7,050 nucleotides of DNA from Nitrososphaerota archaeon (GTDB taxonomy: Archaea > Thermoproteota > Nitrososphaeria_A > Caldarchaeales > Wolframiiraptoraceae), in contig JAGGVM010000126.1 of the NCBI GenBank assembly GCA_021157985.1, forward strand, positions 1 through 7,050, given 5' to 3'. Position 1 is the first letter of the stretch; each line of letters starts with the position of its first letter. Under the pieces are notes generated by a model. It made no database searches. It had not been told where the DNA came from and saw nothing but the letters and a program-made list of their open reading frames with translations. The position numbers and the translations under genes were made by a program. Below, one piece after another: positions 1 to 5,504 of the stretch.

Positions 1-476
1 CGCTTCTACACGGCGGCGGACACGAGTTCGGCCTGAGATCGGGCACCGTGAATCTTCCCGGAGCAGTGGGATTCGCGGAGGCATGCAGGATAGCGGAGAG
101 GGAGATGCCAATGGAGGCTGAAAGGCTCAGAAATCTCTGTGCCCGGTTAATCGAGGAAATCTGTGAAATCAAAGGAGCACACCTCACCGGACATCCCGAG
201 AAAAGGCTTCCAACGATCGCGAGCTTCTGGCTGGAGTTCATTCGAGGAGAAGAATTGATCCTGGAATTGAATGAAAAGGGAATAGCGGCGTCCACCGGGT
301 CGGCGTGTTCAGCTGGAAAGCTCGAACCCAGCCACGTATTGACCGCGATAGGGCTCAGCGAGGCTCAAGCCAGAAGTGGGCTTAGGCTCAGCATAGGTAG
401 ATGGACCGATGAGGAAAATGTTGAATACGTGGTGGAAAGCTTGCGGGAAATAGCGCGGCGGAGGGGTTGGAAGTGA
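1..476 (+). CDS. iscS: Cysteine desulfurase (IscS/NifS type), C-terminal part; 5' end outside window
   Basis: This PLP enzyme takes sulfur from L-cysteine as a persulfide on an active-site cysteine and passes it to Fe-S or thio-modification acceptors. The reading frame (codons starting at base 3) is open from the window edge. It begins within the family's conserved glycine-rich motif, visible as HGGGHEFGLRSGT. The sulfur-carrying loop is seen as STGSACSAGKLEPSHVL, with its Cys codon at 306-308, and the C-terminal signature GLRLSIGRWTDEE follows. The PLP-binding lysine region lies upstream of the window, so completeness cannot be judged. A GTG at 48 could be misread as a start, but it is an internal Val codon inside conserved sequence. 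The stop at 474-476 overlaps the GTG start of the thiI-like gene. This indicates co-transcription and suggests that the sulfurtransferase is a direct sulfur acceptor. The family call is secure; the exact subclass is less so. Confidence 0.95.
   Translation, partial: LLHGGGHEFGLRSGTVNLPGAVGFAEACRIAEREMPMEAERLRNLCARLIEEICEIKGAHLTGHPEKRLPTIASFWLEFIRGEELILELNEKGIAASTGSACSAGKLEPSHVLTAIGLSEAQARSGLRLSIGRWTDEENVEYVVESLREIARRRGWK
460..466 (+). promoter_or_regulatory. Ribosome binding site deciding the thiI-like start
   Basis: GGAGGGG lies inside the last codons of the cysteine desulfurase gene, six bases before the GTG at 473. It favours GTG over the TTG at 467 and suggests translational coupling of the two genes. 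Confidence 0.6.
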
Positions 477-1108
477 AGGTAGTATCGCTTATCTCCGGGG
501 GAATCGATTCACCCGTCTCTTCGTATCTCATGCTTAGGAAGGGAGCCGAAGTCGTTTACCTCCATTTCCATAGCTTCCCAATAGTCTCCAAGTCCAGCAT
601 CTACAAGGTAACTCAGCTCGTCAAAATACTCTCAAATTACCAGTCTCCCAGCACCTTATACCTCGCACCCATCGGCGAGATCCAAGCACGCCTCAGAACC
701 AAAGTAGATCCGAGATACCTAGTCGTCATGTATAGGAGGATCATGCTGAGAATCGCCGAGAGAATAGCAGAAAAGGAGAAGGCGGATGCCCTAGTGACCG
801 GTGAAAGCCTCGGGCAAGTCTCATCCCAAACCCTTCAGAACCTCCTAGTGATAGAAGAGGCGGCCTCGATCCCGGTTCTCAGGCCCTTGATCGGATTTGA
901 TAAAGAGGAGATCGTGGAGATCGCTAAGCGCATCGGGACCTATGAGATCTCGATAAGACCTCAAGAGGACTGCTGCACCCTCTTCGTCCCAAAGAGACAG
1001 GTATCAGCCGCCAAGCTCGATAAAGTCAAGAAGCTCGAGGAAGACCTGCCGATAATGGAATTCGTGGAAGAAGCAGTAAAGAAGGTTGAGAAAAAGATCA
1101 TCGGATAG
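473..1108 (+). CDS. thiI: ThiI-like PP-loop sulfurtransferase lacking THUMP domain
   Basis: This is the adenylating sulfurtransferase domain of ThiI. In full-length homologues that enzyme makes 4-thiouridine in tRNA and can supply sulfur for the thiamine thiazole. Visible motifs are the ATP-binding PP-loop SGGIDSP (residues 8-14), the family motif GESLGQVSSQTL (110-121), the segment PVLRPLIGFDKEEIV, and EDCCTLFVPK (from 165). The cysteine pair C167/C168 of that last motif aligns with the loop that holds a catalytic cysteine in characterised ThiI. The protein has about 211 residues, whereas usual ThiI proteins have roughly 380-480. The N-terminal ferredoxin-like and THUMP tRNA-binding domains are absent, and there is no rhodanese domain. 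I chose the GTG at 473 because GGAGGGG at 460-466 precedes it at six bases. An in-frame TTG at 467 overlaps that site and is unlikely. The start overlaps the cysteine desulfurase stop, which supports functional pairing. The tRNA substrate is inferred, since the usual RNA-binding part is missing. Confidence 0.88.
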   Translation: MKVVSLISGGIDSPVSSYLMLRKGAEVVYLHFHSFPIVSKSSIYKVTQLVKILSNYQSPSTLYLAPIGEIQARLRTKVDPRYLVVMYRRIMLRIAERIAEKEKADALVTGESLGQVSSQTLQNLLVIEEAASIPVLRPLIGFDKEEIVEIAKRIGTYEISIRPQEDCCTLFVPKRQVSAAKLDKVKKLEEDLPIMEFVEEAVKKVEKKIIG

Positions 1109-1116
1109 GATCGACT

Positions 1117-1296
1117 TTATTTCTTCCAGTAGATTTCCATGTAGCCGCAGCTCTCGCAGATCCTGAACTCAACCGAGGAATACTTTTGCAGCTCTTCCGG
1201 CAAGAACTTCTTAACCGAGAAGGGGCCGACGGTAGCGGAGAGAGATTTCTCGAAACCCATCATTTTTCCGCCGCATCTCGGACAAGTGACGCTCAT
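1117..1296 (-). CDS. Small zinc-ribbon protein, 59 residues
   Basis: This is a short, clearly structured reading frame. It starts MSVTCPRCGGKMMGF and ends CESCGYMEIYWKK. Two CxxC knuckles (C5/C8 and C47/C50), about 38 residues apart, form a typical zinc ribbon, probably binding one zinc ion. The middle, with the segment GPFSVKKFLPEELQKY, shows no catalytic motif. The start is supported by AGGTGATC, a strong match to the archaeal Shine-Dalgarno sequence, just upstream (1301-1308). It begins 23 bases after the stop of the LutB-like gene on the same strand, so it is probably the last gene of that operon. Its stop lies eight bases from the convergent stop of the thiI-like gene. No specific function can be given. 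Such proteins can be nucleic-acid- or protein-binding adaptors, and a role with the neighbouring oxidoreductase is only inferred from position. Confidence 0.8.
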   Translation of the reverse strand: MSVTCPRCGGKMMGFEKSLSATVGPFSVKKFLPEELQKYSSVEFRICESCGYMEIYWKK

Positions 1297-1300
1297 GCGG

Positions 1301-1308
1301 GATCACCT
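1301..1308 (-). promoter_or_regulatory. Shine-Dalgarno site of the zinc-ribbon gene
   Basis: On the minus strand the sequence reads AGGTGATC, complementary to the 3' end of archaeal 16S rRNA (expected ...GATCACCT...). It stands four bases before the ATG at 1296. It is the strongest evidence that the 59-codon frame is translated. Confidence 0.65.
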
Positions 1309-1319
1309 AACCTCTAACA

Positions 1320-2627
1320 TCATTTGCGCTCATTCTTTTGAATGTTTTTCTCGAGCTCTTCTAGGATCTTTTCATTAGCTTCGAGCGTTTCCTCGGCGAT
1401 TTCCCTAACTTGCGGAGGAACGTACCCCTCCTTCACGAGCATGCTTCTCAAAGTCGTTATCATTCTCGGAGTATCGATTTTGAGCGGACACCGCTCTTTA
1501 CATCGATAGCAGAGCGCGCAGGCATAGAGCATCGAGGTTATCCGCTCCTTGTTCCCTCCCGTGAAGTAGCTCCAAATAAGCCCTATTCCACCCGGGTACT
1601 TGTCTCCATAGTTTCCGGCGACCAGGGTGAATATCGGGCACTCAAACATGCACGCGCCGCATTTGAGGCAGTACAACGATTCTTTGAGAACCGGGTGCTT
1701 CGCCACCTCTATTCTACCGTTATCAACTAGCACCACGTGCATCTCCTTTGGTCCTTGAGCGCCGTAGGTGACCGTGTTCTCTATATCGCCGGTTTTGCTC
1801 GCGGAGAATATCATGTTAACGTACGATGGAGCCGGATACCCTATGAACCTCCACGTTGCTTCTAATACTGTTAAAGCGTCTCTCAGCTTCGGAACGATCT
1901 TCTCGACTCCCGTTACGGCGATGTACTTGGGAGGAAGCGCCGTCGATAACCTTATGTTGCTTTCGTTTTCTATCGTGAGAATGCTTCCCGAGTCAGCCGC
2001 CACGGCGTTCGCACCGCTGATACCCACATCCGCTTTAACCAGTTTATCTCGGAGGAACCGCCTCGCCGTTGCCACGAGCTTCGAAATATCAGGCTCAACC
2101 TCGACGCCGAGCTTTTCCTTGAATAATTTCGCAACCCGCTCCCTCGTCATATGGATGCTCGGATAAATTAGGTGGGTCGGCCTCTCCCCAGCCAGCTGAA
2201 TTATGAGCTCGCCGAGATCCGTCTCCCAGACCTCGTTCCCTAATTCCTGGAGATATTCCCTGAGACCTATTTCCTCGGTCACCATCGACTTGGCTTTTAC
2301 GACGAGCTTCCCCGATCCTACTAGGTCTCCGACTATCTCGTTCGCCTCTTTCGCCGTCTTAGCTAGGTAGCAGCTAGCCTTGTTTCTCTCGAAGCTTTCG
2401 CAGGCTTCTTCAACGAGCTCCTTGATATGGTTGATGGAGTATTCTTTGATTCTCCTGACCTCTTCAGCGAGCTGGAGAGAATCCGGAAAACTCTTGAAAA
2501 CCTTTAGTATATTGACCCTGTAAGCCGTTACTGACCGCTTAACCGCTTCCGGGATATCGGTCTCGGAAGCTATCTTCACCAGTTCCTCTTTATATTTCGG
2601 GAAAAAGTCTTCAGGATCATCGTTCAT
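1320..2627 (-). CDS. lutB: LutB/LldF-like iron-sulfur protein with LUD domain
   Basis: This is a 435-residue electron-transfer protein of the lactate-utilisation (LutB/YkgF) family. The N-terminal two thirds hold a LUD (DUF162) domain, recognised by ADVGISGANAVAADSGSIL (residues 199-217), then NESNIRLSTALPPKYIAVTG and VEKIVP. The C-terminal part has two 4Fe-4S motifs of CxxCxxCxxxCP form: C320/C323/C326/C330 and C370/C373/C376/C380. Family members work with a CCG-domain partner in L-lactate or other 2-hydroxyacid oxidation. The upstream gene supplies such a partner, but no LutC or flavin dehydrogenase is in view, so the substrate is unknown. The frame is open further upstream, to 2723. I chose the ATG at 2627 because GAGGTG precedes it at six bases, it overlaps the previous stop as ATGA, and the extra N-terminus would be an Arg/Lys-rich stretch overlapping the upstream gene. 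The C-terminal tail is a charged helix. It is probably cytoplasmic or membrane-peripheral, as no signal peptide is seen. Confidence 0.9.
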   Translation of the reverse strand: MNDDPEDFFPKYKEELVKIASETDIPEAVKRSVTAYRVNILKVFKSFPDSLQLAEEVRRIKEYSINHIKELVEEACESFERNKASCYLAKTAKEANEIVGDLVGSGKLVVKAKSMVTEEIGLREYLQELGNEVWETDLGELIIQLAGERPTHLIYPSIHMTRERVAKLFKEKLGVEVEPDISKLVATARRFLRDKLVKADVGISGANAVAADSGSILTIENESNIRLSTALPPKYIAVTGVEKIVPKLRDALTVLEATWRFIGYPAPSYVNMIFSASKTGDIENTVTYGAQGPKEMHVVLVDNGRIEVAKHPVLKESLYCLKCGACMFECPIFTLVAGNYGDKYPGGIGLIWSYFTGGNKERITSMLYACALCYRCKERCPLKIDTPRMITTLRSMLVKEGYVPPQVREIAEETLEANEKILEELEKNIQKNERK

Positions 2628-3400
2628 GAAACCCACCTCACAGTTTTTAACAAGAGCTCGGAGATGTGAATCACTTCCACGTCCTTTACGTTTTCTTTCT
2701 CGAAAGCGTTTCGGAACGACCAAACCGCTCTAGCGCAGGGCGTGACCAAGACCTCGGGTTTATGGGCTTCAAAATCGAACCTCAGTTCTTCGACCAAGGC
2801 TCTGGAGTGAAGCTCCGGGAAAAGTATCTGCATCGAGCTCAACGCGCATGGAGACCAAGCCCACGGCGGACGAAGACCTATTTGCACGTCTGGATGAACC
2901 GTTTCCACGATCACGAGTCCGGGTATCATCTTGAGAAGAGCGAGTATCTTCTCGGCGTAGATTCCTTTCCCGAGCTTTCTCCCAATGCAGCACGGATAAT
3001 GTAGATAAGCTTTCTTCGAGTATTCGTTGAACTCGGGTTTCCCGCGCTCCATGAACCAGTCGTATAGAAAGTTGGAAAAATCAGTGAAACGAACGGCTGG
3101 TTCTAATCCCATGCTCTCCAACCCAGCGTTCCACATGTAGATGACGCCGTCTAGGGGCGATGCAACGCAACAAGGGTTTATTTTTTTAAGTAGTTCATTG
3201 AATTTCTTCATCAGGGCGAGCGATTTCTCTGGATAGCCTAGTCCTGGGATCCATTCGAGACCAAATGGCTCCGGATCTAGGGTCATGTAGTTTATTCCTA
3301 GTTTGTTGAGAAGTTTCTTGGATGCTTCGTCGATTTCCTGCATTCCTATTTTTCTGAGATATGCGCTGCCGTAATATAGGACCTTATCCTCTTGTGACAT
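2624..3400 (-). CDS. CCG-domain (HdrB/GlpC/LutA-like) protein with altered cysteine motifs
   Basis: This 258-residue protein has the two-repeat layout of CCG-domain proteins such as HdrB, GlpC and LutA, which bind unusual Fe-S clusters and pass electrons. The first repeat starts YYGSAYLRKIG, where the family usually has YxxGC, and has PCC at 76-78 followed by a helix. The second repeat has HYPCCIGRKLG (134-144) for the usual HDPCHLGR, then WSPCALSS with C185 in place of CCGxGG, then VTPCARAVWSF with C222 in place of CPxC. The visible motif cysteines are therefore C77, C78, C137, C138, C185 and C222, fewer than and placed differently from classical CCG repeats. It precedes the LutB-like gene with a 4-base overlap, the order of lutA-lutB, so it is probably its complex partner. 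The ATG at 3400 fits a near-leaderless mRNA from a TATA box at 3427-3433. The family call rests on fold pattern and context; electron transfer is inferred. Confidence 0.75.
   Translation of the reverse strand: MSQEDKVLYYGSAYLRKIGMQEIDEASKKLLNKLGINYMTLDPEPFGLEWIPGLGYPEKSLALMKKFNELLKKINPCCVASPLDGVIYMWNAGLESMGLEPAVRFTDFSNFLYDWFMERGKPEFNEYSKKAYLHYPCCIGRKLGKGIYAEKILALLKMIPGLVIVETVHPDVQIGLRPPWAWSPCALSSMQILFPELHSRALVEELRFDFEAHKPEVLVTPCARAVWSFRNAFEKENVKDVEVIHISELLLKTVRWVS
2634..2639 (-). promoter_or_regulatory. Shine-Dalgarno site deciding the LutB-like start
   Basis: GAGGTG on the minus strand lies six bases before the ATG at 2627, within the end of the CCG-protein gene. Combined with the ATGA stop/start overlap (2627-2624), it supports translational coupling and rules against the longer upstream start at 2723. 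Confidence 0.65.
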
Positions 3401-3426
3401 CCTTTTTGATTTTCAAATTTTCAGCG

Positions 3427-3433
3427 TAAATAA
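3427..3433 (-). promoter_or_regulatory. Candidate TATA box for the CCG/LutB/zinc-ribbon operon
   Basis: TTATTTA on the minus strand is centred about 30 bases before the ATG at 3400. Using the usual archaeal spacing of about 26 bases, transcription would begin four or so bases before the start codon. That fits the lack of a well-spaced Shine-Dalgarno site there. It lies in the 126-base divergent gap shared with apgM. Confidence 0.45.
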
Positions 3434-3495
3434 GGGTTTTGCAACGATTATACTAAGGTCTTTGCGAGCGGCGCGGAGAGTGGAGAATTAGATCC

Positions 3496-3500
3496 TTATA
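3496..3500 (+). promoter_or_regulatory. Candidate TATA box for apgM
   Basis: TTATA within GATCCTTATACC is centred about 29 bases before the apgM ATG at 3527. The predicted start of transcription is within a few bases of the ATG, consistent with a leaderless mRNA and the lack of a good Shine-Dalgarno sequence. A purine-rich stretch (GAGAATTAGA) precedes it, where a TFB recognition element would be. Confidence 0.45.
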
Positions 3501-3526
3501 CCGCCGAGTACCAGGCTTAGCGAGAG

Positions 3527-4768
3527 ATGAAGGTAGTTCTCGTAGTCTGTGACGGGCTCGGCGATAGGCCGACTAAGGCCTTGAACGGGTTGACACCTCT
3601 CCAAGCAGCCCGAGCGGAGACCTTTGATAGGATCGCGGCGGCCGGTGAATGCGGAATAATGGACGTGATCGCACCGGGTCAGCCTCCTGGAAGCGATACG
3701 GCTCACCTGGCGCTGTTCGGATACGATCCTTACAAGTATTACCCTGGGAGGGGGGCTTTCGAGGCGCTTGGCGTAGGCGTGGATCTCCGGCCAGGGGACG
3801 TAGCGTTCAGATGCAATCTCGGCACAATTAACGAGGAAGGAGTGGTCGTGGATAGGAGGGCTGGGAGGATAAGCAGTGACCAGGCGAGAATCCTCGCCGA
3901 GGCGTTGAACCAAATAGAGATCGAAAGCGTTGACGGAGTTAAAGCGATTTTCCGCCATTCATCAGAGCATCGAGGAGTCCTGATATTGAGAGGTAAGAAT
4001 CTCTCCAGAATGGTTTCAGATGTCGATACGCATGAGACCGGTGTTAAGGTTCCGGATCCGAGGCCGCTTGACGACAGCGTCGAGGCGAGAAGAACAGCCG
4101 CCGCGCTTAAGGAATTCCTGGATAAAGCGAGAAAGATCCTGAGGGACCATCCGGTTAACCGCGAGCGCGTGAAGAAGGGTTTGAAGCCGGCGAACGTAGT
4201 TCTCCCGAGAGGCGCTGGAACCCTTCCGAATATTGATCCGATAACTAAGCGGTGGGGGATAAGGGCGGCGGCGATAGCTGGCGGAGGCCTCTACAAGGGA
4301 GTGGCAAAAGCCGTTGGATTTGATTTGATCGAGGTTCCGGGAGCGAATGGAACTGTTAATACGAACTTGAAAAGTAAGGTTGAGGCCGCTATCAAAGCAC
4401 TTGAGGAATACGATCTAGTCTTCTTGCATATAAAGGCCACGGACTCGGTTAGCCACGACAAGAACCCGAGGAAGAAGGTCGAGGTAATCGAGTGGATTTC
4501 TAGAGAGCTCACACCGCTCGTCGACAAGGTCTCCGAGGAAGGATACTATTTGGCGATTACCGGGGATCATACCACGCCGAGCGAGCTCGGGGAGCATAAG
4601 GGAGACCCTGTTCCCATAGCTATAATGGGTCCCGCGGTTCGAAGAGATGACGTGAAGAAGTTCGATGAATTATCGTGTGCGAGGGGAGGTCTCTGCAGGA
4701 TAAGAGGATTAGATCTAATGAGAATTCTCATGAACTACATCGGGAGGGTGCCGCTATTCGGGGAGTGA
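3527..4768 (+). CDS. apgM: 2,3-bisphosphoglycerate-independent phosphoglycerate mutase, archaeal type
   Basis: This 413-residue enzyme interconverts 3- and 2-phosphoglycerate in glycolysis and gluconeogenesis (EC 5.4.2.12). It belongs to the alkaline-phosphatase-superfamily ApgM group, whose usual length of about 400-415 it matches. Metal-site and catalytic motifs are all visible: CDGLGDRP near the start with D9 as ligand, GQPPGSDTAH with the nucleophile S56, HIKATDSVSH with D306 and H310, TGDHTTP with D347 and H348, and GEHKGDP with H357. The stretch GYDPYKYYPGRGAFEALGVG is also characteristic. The start ATG at 3527 gives the expected MKVVLVVCDG opening, and a TATA box 29 bases upstream suggests a leaderless transcript. 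It is divergent from the iron-sulfur operon and shows no obvious functional link to it. Its last 15 bases overlap the end of a small convergent gene. No damage or missing residue is seen. Confidence 0.96.
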   Translation: MKVVLVVCDGLGDRPTKALNGLTPLQAARAETFDRIAAAGECGIMDVIAPGQPPGSDTAHLALFGYDPYKYYPGRGAFEALGVGVDLRPGDVAFRCNLGTINEEGVVVDRRAGRISSDQARILAEALNQIEIESVDGVKAIFRHSSEHRGVLILRGKNLSRMVSDVDTHETGVKVPDPRPLDDSVEARRTAAALKEFLDKARKILRDHPVNRERVKKGLKPANVVLPRGAGTLPNIDPITKRWGIRAAAIAGGGLYKGVAKAVGFDLIEVPGANGTVNTNLKSKVEAAIKALEEYDLVFLHIKATDSVSHDKNPRKKVEVIEWISRELTPLVDKVSEEGYYLAITGDHTTPSELGEHKGDPVPIAIMGPAVRRDDVKKFDELSCARGGLCRIRGLDLMRILMNYIGRVPLFGE

Positions 4769-4951
4769 CCTCATCTTCCTCAAATTCTCCATGACCTTTT
4801 TCTGCTTCTCCGATTCGAGCATCGCCCGTCGATCCAAGTATTCCTCCGCGCTCAACTTTTTTCTCGAGTAAGCATCGATTACGCTTTCGATTTTCTGATC
4901 TATGTTGTTTAAGCCCTCCCTCAGTTTTTGCTTGATTTCCCTCGCGTTCAT
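4754..4951 (-). CDS. Small helical protein, SHOCT-like
   Basis: This 65-residue, highly charged protein is predicted to be almost entirely alpha-helical. The central part, IESVIDAYSRKKLSAEEYLD followed by RRAMLESEKQ, resembles the SHOCT motif, a short helical hairpin with a 'k-G/K-xLs-xEEYxxxxxxL' pattern often found at protein ends as an oligomerisation element. No signal peptide, membrane segment or cysteine is present. GAGTGA eight bases before the ATG is a weak ribosome site. The stop lies inside apgM, so the two convergent genes overlap by 15 bases. It diverges from the OsmC-family gene across a 99-base gap. The reading frame looks genuine from its heptad-like composition and the sensible gene spacing. 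The SHOCT comparison is tentative and no function is assigned. Confidence 0.6.
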   Translation of the reverse strand: MNAREIKQKLREGLNNIDQKIESVIDAYSRKKLSAEEYLDRRAMLESEKQKKVMENLRKMRSLPE

Positions 4952-5008
4952 GGCGCCGTCACTCGGCTCAGATCTTACATTAGGGTTTTATGATCTAAAA
5001 TTCAATCG

Positions 5009-5014
5009 TTATAA
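5009..5014 (+). promoter_or_regulatory. Candidate TATA box for the OsmC-family gene
   Basis: TTATAA lies about 40 bases before the ATG at 5051. The expected transcription start near 5037 would give a short leader that contains the GGTGA ribosome site at 5041-5045, so promoter and start codon choice agree. Confidence 0.4.
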
Positions 5015-5040
5015 GTCGGTTGAGATATTTTAAAGTTGCT

Positions 5041-5045
5041 GGTGA
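5041..5045 (+). promoter_or_regulatory. Shine-Dalgarno site deciding the OsmC-family start
   Basis: GGTGA is five bases before the ATG at 5051. It favours this start over the in-frame TTG at 5036 and the GTG at 5042, the latter of which would sit inside the site. Confidence 0.6.
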
Positions 5046-5050
5046 AAAAT

Positions 5051-5455
5051 ATGAAAGCACGATCCATGTGGATTTCAAAGTACAGAAGCGTCCTAGATAA
5101 CGGAAGGGGACACAGCGTCGTGGTGGATCTCCCTCCATCCGATGGAGGCGAGGACACTGGCGCAACTGCTCTCGAGCTCGCGGTAATGGCCCTCGCAGGA
5201 TGCGTGACGACGATCTTCAAGAAAGTCGCTGAGAAGAGGAAACTGGAGTACGCTGGATTGGAAGTCGAGATCGAGGCGGAGAAAGGCGAGAAAACGGTTG
5301 AGCGATGCAGGGCCAGGCTGACCATAAAGACGAACGCCTCAAAAGAAGAAGTCGAGAAGACCCTCCGGTTAACCGAGAACATATGCCCCGTGGGAATCTT
5401 GTTCGAGCAGGCGGGAGTGAAGACCGAGTGGGAGATACAGGTCGAAGCTCCCTAA
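5051..5455 (+). CDS. OsmC/Ohr-family thiol peroxidase-like protein
   Basis: This 134-residue protein belongs to the OsmC/Ohr family. Members reduce organic hydroperoxides with a reactive cysteine and a second cysteine, acting as dimers in the cytoplasm. Both cysteines are visible: C51 in the helix motif ALELAVMALAGCVTT and C112 in ENICPVGILFEQAGV. The length is normal for the family, with the usual beta-rich N-terminus before the first cysteine helix. The GAT-ALELA part corresponds to the family's 'GPSPxELLLAALGSC'. The subgroup looks closer to general OsmC/YhfA-like proteins than to true Ohr, so organic-peroxide activity is inferred and other members may act differently. The ATG at 5051 has GGTGA five bases upstream. 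A LOG-like gene follows after a short T-rich gap. Confidence 0.88.
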   Translation: MKARSMWISKYRSVLDNGRGHSVVVDLPPSDGGEDTGATALELAVMALAGCVTTIFKKVAEKRKLEYAGLEVEIEAEKGEKTVERCRARLTIKTNASKEEVEKTLRLTENICPVGILFEQAGVKTEWEIQVEAP

Positions 5456-5465
5456 AACACTCCCA

Positions 5466-5483
5466 TATTTTTCCCGAATTTTT
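5466..5483 (+). terminator. Possible T-run terminator after the OsmC-family gene
   Basis: Two runs of five T (5468-5472 and 5479-5483) begin 13 bases after the OsmC-family stop, separated by CCCGAA. Archaeal termination often needs only T-runs without a hairpin. If it acts, the LOG-like gene would need its own promoter, which is not obvious. Confidence 0.35.
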
Positions 5484-5504
5484 GAAGGAGATATCTTTGT
5501 TAAG

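Noticed and set aside
1303..1320. Five-codon frame (MLEVR) overlapping the LutB-like stop on the minus strand
   Set aside because: It lacks its own ribosome site and is easily explained by chance. Its final codons are the zinc-ribbon gene's Shine-Dalgarno sequence.
1410..2166. Two plus-strand reading frames inside the LutB-like gene
   Set aside because: They are mirror frames of a clear LUD/4Fe-4S protein, without ribosome sites or recognisable domains.
2628..2723. Longer N-terminus for the LutB-like protein
   Set aside because: The extension is an Arg/Lys-rich shadow of the upstream gene. The ATG at 2627 has GAGGTG and an ATGA overlap.
3488..3958. Long minus-strand reading frame opposite the start of apgM
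   Set aside because: It lies wholly antisense to strongly conserved apgM motifs, has a low-complexity, Arg/Ser-rich composition and resembles no family. It would also cover the apgM promoter.
4152..5375. Ten-base palindrome CGGTTAACCG found at 4152-4161 and 5366-5375
   Set aside because: Both copies lie within conserved coding sequence in different genes, with no matching flanks. Chance is a sufficient explanation.
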